From Natrinema soli (GTDB lineage Archaea > Halobacteriota > Halobacteria > Halobacteriales > Natrialbaceae): a stretch of DNA of 32,407 nt. Below the pieces are notes generated by a model that made no database searches, was not told the DNA's origin, and saw only the letters and a program-made list of their open reading frames with translations. The stretch's first letter is position 1, and each line of letters starts with the position of its first letter. This document shows positions 30,783-32,407 of the stretch, one piece after another. Location of the stretch: NCBI RefSeq assembly GCF_028618695.1, contig NZ_JAQIVI010000094.1, positions 1-32,407 on the forward strand, written 5' to 3'. Both the position numbers and the translations under genes were made by a program.

Positions 30783-31709
30783 ATGGAAACGCTCGAAGCC
30801 CTGTTTGACAAAGACCGTGCACTCGTCTTTGGCGTCGGTGGCTGTGGCGATATTGTCAGCACCATTCCGACCGCCCGCCTGCTCGAATCACATGGCGTCG
30901 AGGTCATCCTTGGTGGTGTCGCATGGGAGCGTATTGTCGTTGACCCCCAACCCGGCCCCCGGCACTTTGACGATATCACTGGTATCGAGCAACTGAACGA
31001 TGCAGTTGCGCTTGCAACGGGCGACACACAGACGCACGACGGAATCGAGTTTGCCGAGACACAGGTGGCCCGTCACTACACCGACGATGTGGTACTTATC
31101 AACATTGGCGGTGGAGCACAAGGGGTCACAACGGGGATTGATGATGCATGTGACCAACTCGATATCGACCTCGTTGTTGGGACGGACGCGGGCGGTGACG
31201 TGCTTGCTGCAGGTGACGAACCCGGTATCAAAAGTCCACTAACTGACGCAGTGATGCTTGCGGCGCTGTCCTCGTTGGAGACAGATGCGTGTCTCGGAAT
31301 GTACGGTTACGGGAGCGATGGGGAACTTACGCTCGATGAAATCACCGACGGGATTGCTCGGGCGGCACAGCAGGATGGCCTTCTCGGGGCGTGGGGCCTG
31401 ACCCCTCGAATCGTTGATGAACTCGAAACCCTTGTAGAAGTCGTCACGACCGAAGCAAGTCGGCTCCCCCTTGAGGTGGCTCGCGGGAGGCTTGGAGAGG
31501 CGGTCATCCGTGATGGGGAACGGTCAGTTGAACTCACCCCGGCCAGCACCGTGACCTTCTATCTCGACCCGGAAGCAGTCGCCGCAACATCAGACCTTGA
31601 CGACTGTGTTCGGAAGACGACAAGTTTCGATGCGGCACAACAAGCACTGACCGACGCTGGATATGACACTGAACTTGATTTGGAACGCAAACTGGCCAGT
31701 GATATGTGA
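30783..31709 (+). CDS. DUF1152 family protein
   Basis: 308 residues. The glycine-rich start LVFGVGGCGDIVSTIPTARLLESHG and the segments GGVAWERIVVDPQPGPR, DDVVLINIGGGAQGV, DLVVGTDAGGDVLAAGDEPGIKSPLTDAVML and LGMYGYGSDGEL match the DUF1152 family known in haloarchaea and other prokaryotes. The Rossmann-like GxGGxGD start suggests nucleotide or cofactor binding; the biochemical role is unknown. It appears complete, has its own promoter-like sequence, and has ordinary haloarchaeal composition unlike the skewed DNA on both sides, so it is likely chromosome-derived cargo or marks the edge of the element. Confidence 0.8.
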   Translation: METLEALFDKDRALVFGVGGCGDIVSTIPTARLLESHGVEVILGGVAWERIVVDPQPGPRHFDDITGIEQLNDAVALATGDTQTHDGIEFAETQVARHYTDDVVLINIGGGAQGVTTGIDDACDQLDIDLVVGTDAGGDVLAAGDEPGIKSPLTDAVMLAALSSLETDACLGMYGYGSDGELTLDEITDGIARAAQQDGLLGAWGLTPRIVDELETLVEVVTTEASRLPLEVARGRLGEAVIRDGERSVELTPASTVTFYLDPEAVAATSDLDDCVRKTTSFDAAQQALTDAGYDTELDLERKLASDM

Positions 31710-32407
31710 ATGCTTTGTATGTAACACTCGTCGGGGTCAACGCAACTGGTACGCGAACCGTCCTATAAACCCTTCTAGTGTGTCAGGTTAGCTCCTCTCG
31801 GTCGGTGGTCCTGCTGCTCGAGATCGATCCGAGTGTTGGACAGTGGACGATTCTGATGAGGAGGCGACGTAGACGATCAACGGGTTCGATTTCGGTGGTG
31901 AACGGACAACTCGAGAAGACAAAACATGCGGGAAGGGAGAACACGCAGGAAGGTGTACGCTGGTACGTTGGGGGAGAGACGAAGACGATGTTGCGGGAGT
32001 GCGGATGGACGTGTGAATTGCTTGGATTACGTAGGGTAGAGTAGGGTTGGCGTGGAGGTGACGCTCGAGGAGAGGGGAATAGAGAGAGGGGTAGGGTGAG
32101 GGGAAGATCGTGACGGAGAGATGAAGGTAGAGGGGTGGTTGTGAGGGAGACGACGTCGTTGAGGAGATGACTCGAGAAGAGAGGGAGAGAGGAGTACACT
32201 CCCACCGAAAGCCCTCGGCCGCTCGGCATCCCGCGCCTCGCTGCGCGCCTCACTCCCTCGCTACGCTCGGTCGTTGCGGTGCTTGCGTCGGCGGGGGACG
32301 ACCGAGTCGACCTCGCCCTTTCGAAGCCCACCAGGCTGAGCTGAAGGTGGGGATGCTGTAGCTATCCCTCGACTGGTGTGAACGAGACGGCACGCCCCGC
32401 TCGCCTT
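31710..32407. other. Second purine-rich non-coding tract and GC-palindromic segment
   Basis: No credible gene was seen. 31800-32195 repeats the G/A-skewed style of 28038-28708 (47 of 60 bases at 32041-32100 are purines). 32200-32300 is GC-rich with small palindromes typical of haloarchaeal intergenic DNA (CGCGCCTCGCTGCGCGC, CCTCGCTACGCTCGG). The frames present are low-complexity products of the skew. Confidence 0.5.

Noticed and set aside
1..32407. Classical relaxase, RepH or Orc1/Cdc6 gene, tRNA or rRNA
   Set aside because: I looked for HUH-type histidine motifs, Orc/Cdc6 AAA motifs, and tRNA or rRNA signatures and saw none. Absence from the window does not exclude them elsewhere on the replicon.

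Overview
The window looks like part of a haloarchaeal plasmid or integrative element. The proteins are strongly acidic (many D/E, few K), GC is high in the coding blocks, TATA-type promoters lie close to start codons, and several families are typically haloarchaeal: HalOD1, PhiH1-repressor-like winged helix, VapB/VapC of archaeal type, ParA with a small partner, and archaeal PriS/PriL-like primase subunits. No rRNA, tRNA or CRISPR array was seen. All identifications come from reading the sequence; no database was searched.

Layout. Positions 1-1800 hold small hypothetical genes, a 141-bp MITE-like insertion with 9-bp direct repeats, and a membrane protein with a bacterial-PH-like domain. 1939-3061 (minus) is a ParA partition ATPase with a small acidic partner. 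3552-4835 is a tyrosine recombinase and 4991-6214 an AlbA_2-type protein of lower GC. 6230-8624 is an accessory zone: a decayed IS1595-like transposase, a VapBC toxin-antitoxin pair, a HalOD1 protein and a PhiH1-repressor-like regulator, all on the minus strand. 9115-10047 encodes a coiled-coil protein with a duplicated heptad block.

10359-27560 is the core. A membrane HNH protein precedes a long collinear, largely overlapping gene series that looks like a type IV secretion (conjugation-type) apparatus: VirB2-like small membrane protein, large membrane-anchored surface protein, VirB6/TrbL-like polytopic protein, membrane-anchored AAA+ ATPase, VirB3/PrgI-like protein, two VirB4-related proteins (the second with Walker motifs and a C-terminal helix-hairpin-helix), a 1523-residue chimeric VirD4/TraG-like ATPase, and a PriS-like/PriL-like primase pair coupled to it by start/stop overlaps. 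No classical relaxase was recognised. The VirD4-like protein carries an N-terminal PH-like membrane domain and a C-terminal winged-helix plus nuclease-like region, which is the most unusual feature.

Directly after the primase genes lies an AT-rich stretch with five copies of a 12-bp motif (three direct, two inverted), a candidate replication or transfer origin. It is followed by a non-coding, extremely purine-skewed tract, interrupted by an IS630-family element whose transposase needs a -1 frameshift on an A8 run. A zinc-ribbon protein and a DUF1152-like protein follow, then a second purine-rich non-coding tract to the window end. The working picture is a self-transmissible haloarchaeal element with partitioning, integration, transfer and primase functions plus accessory cargo.
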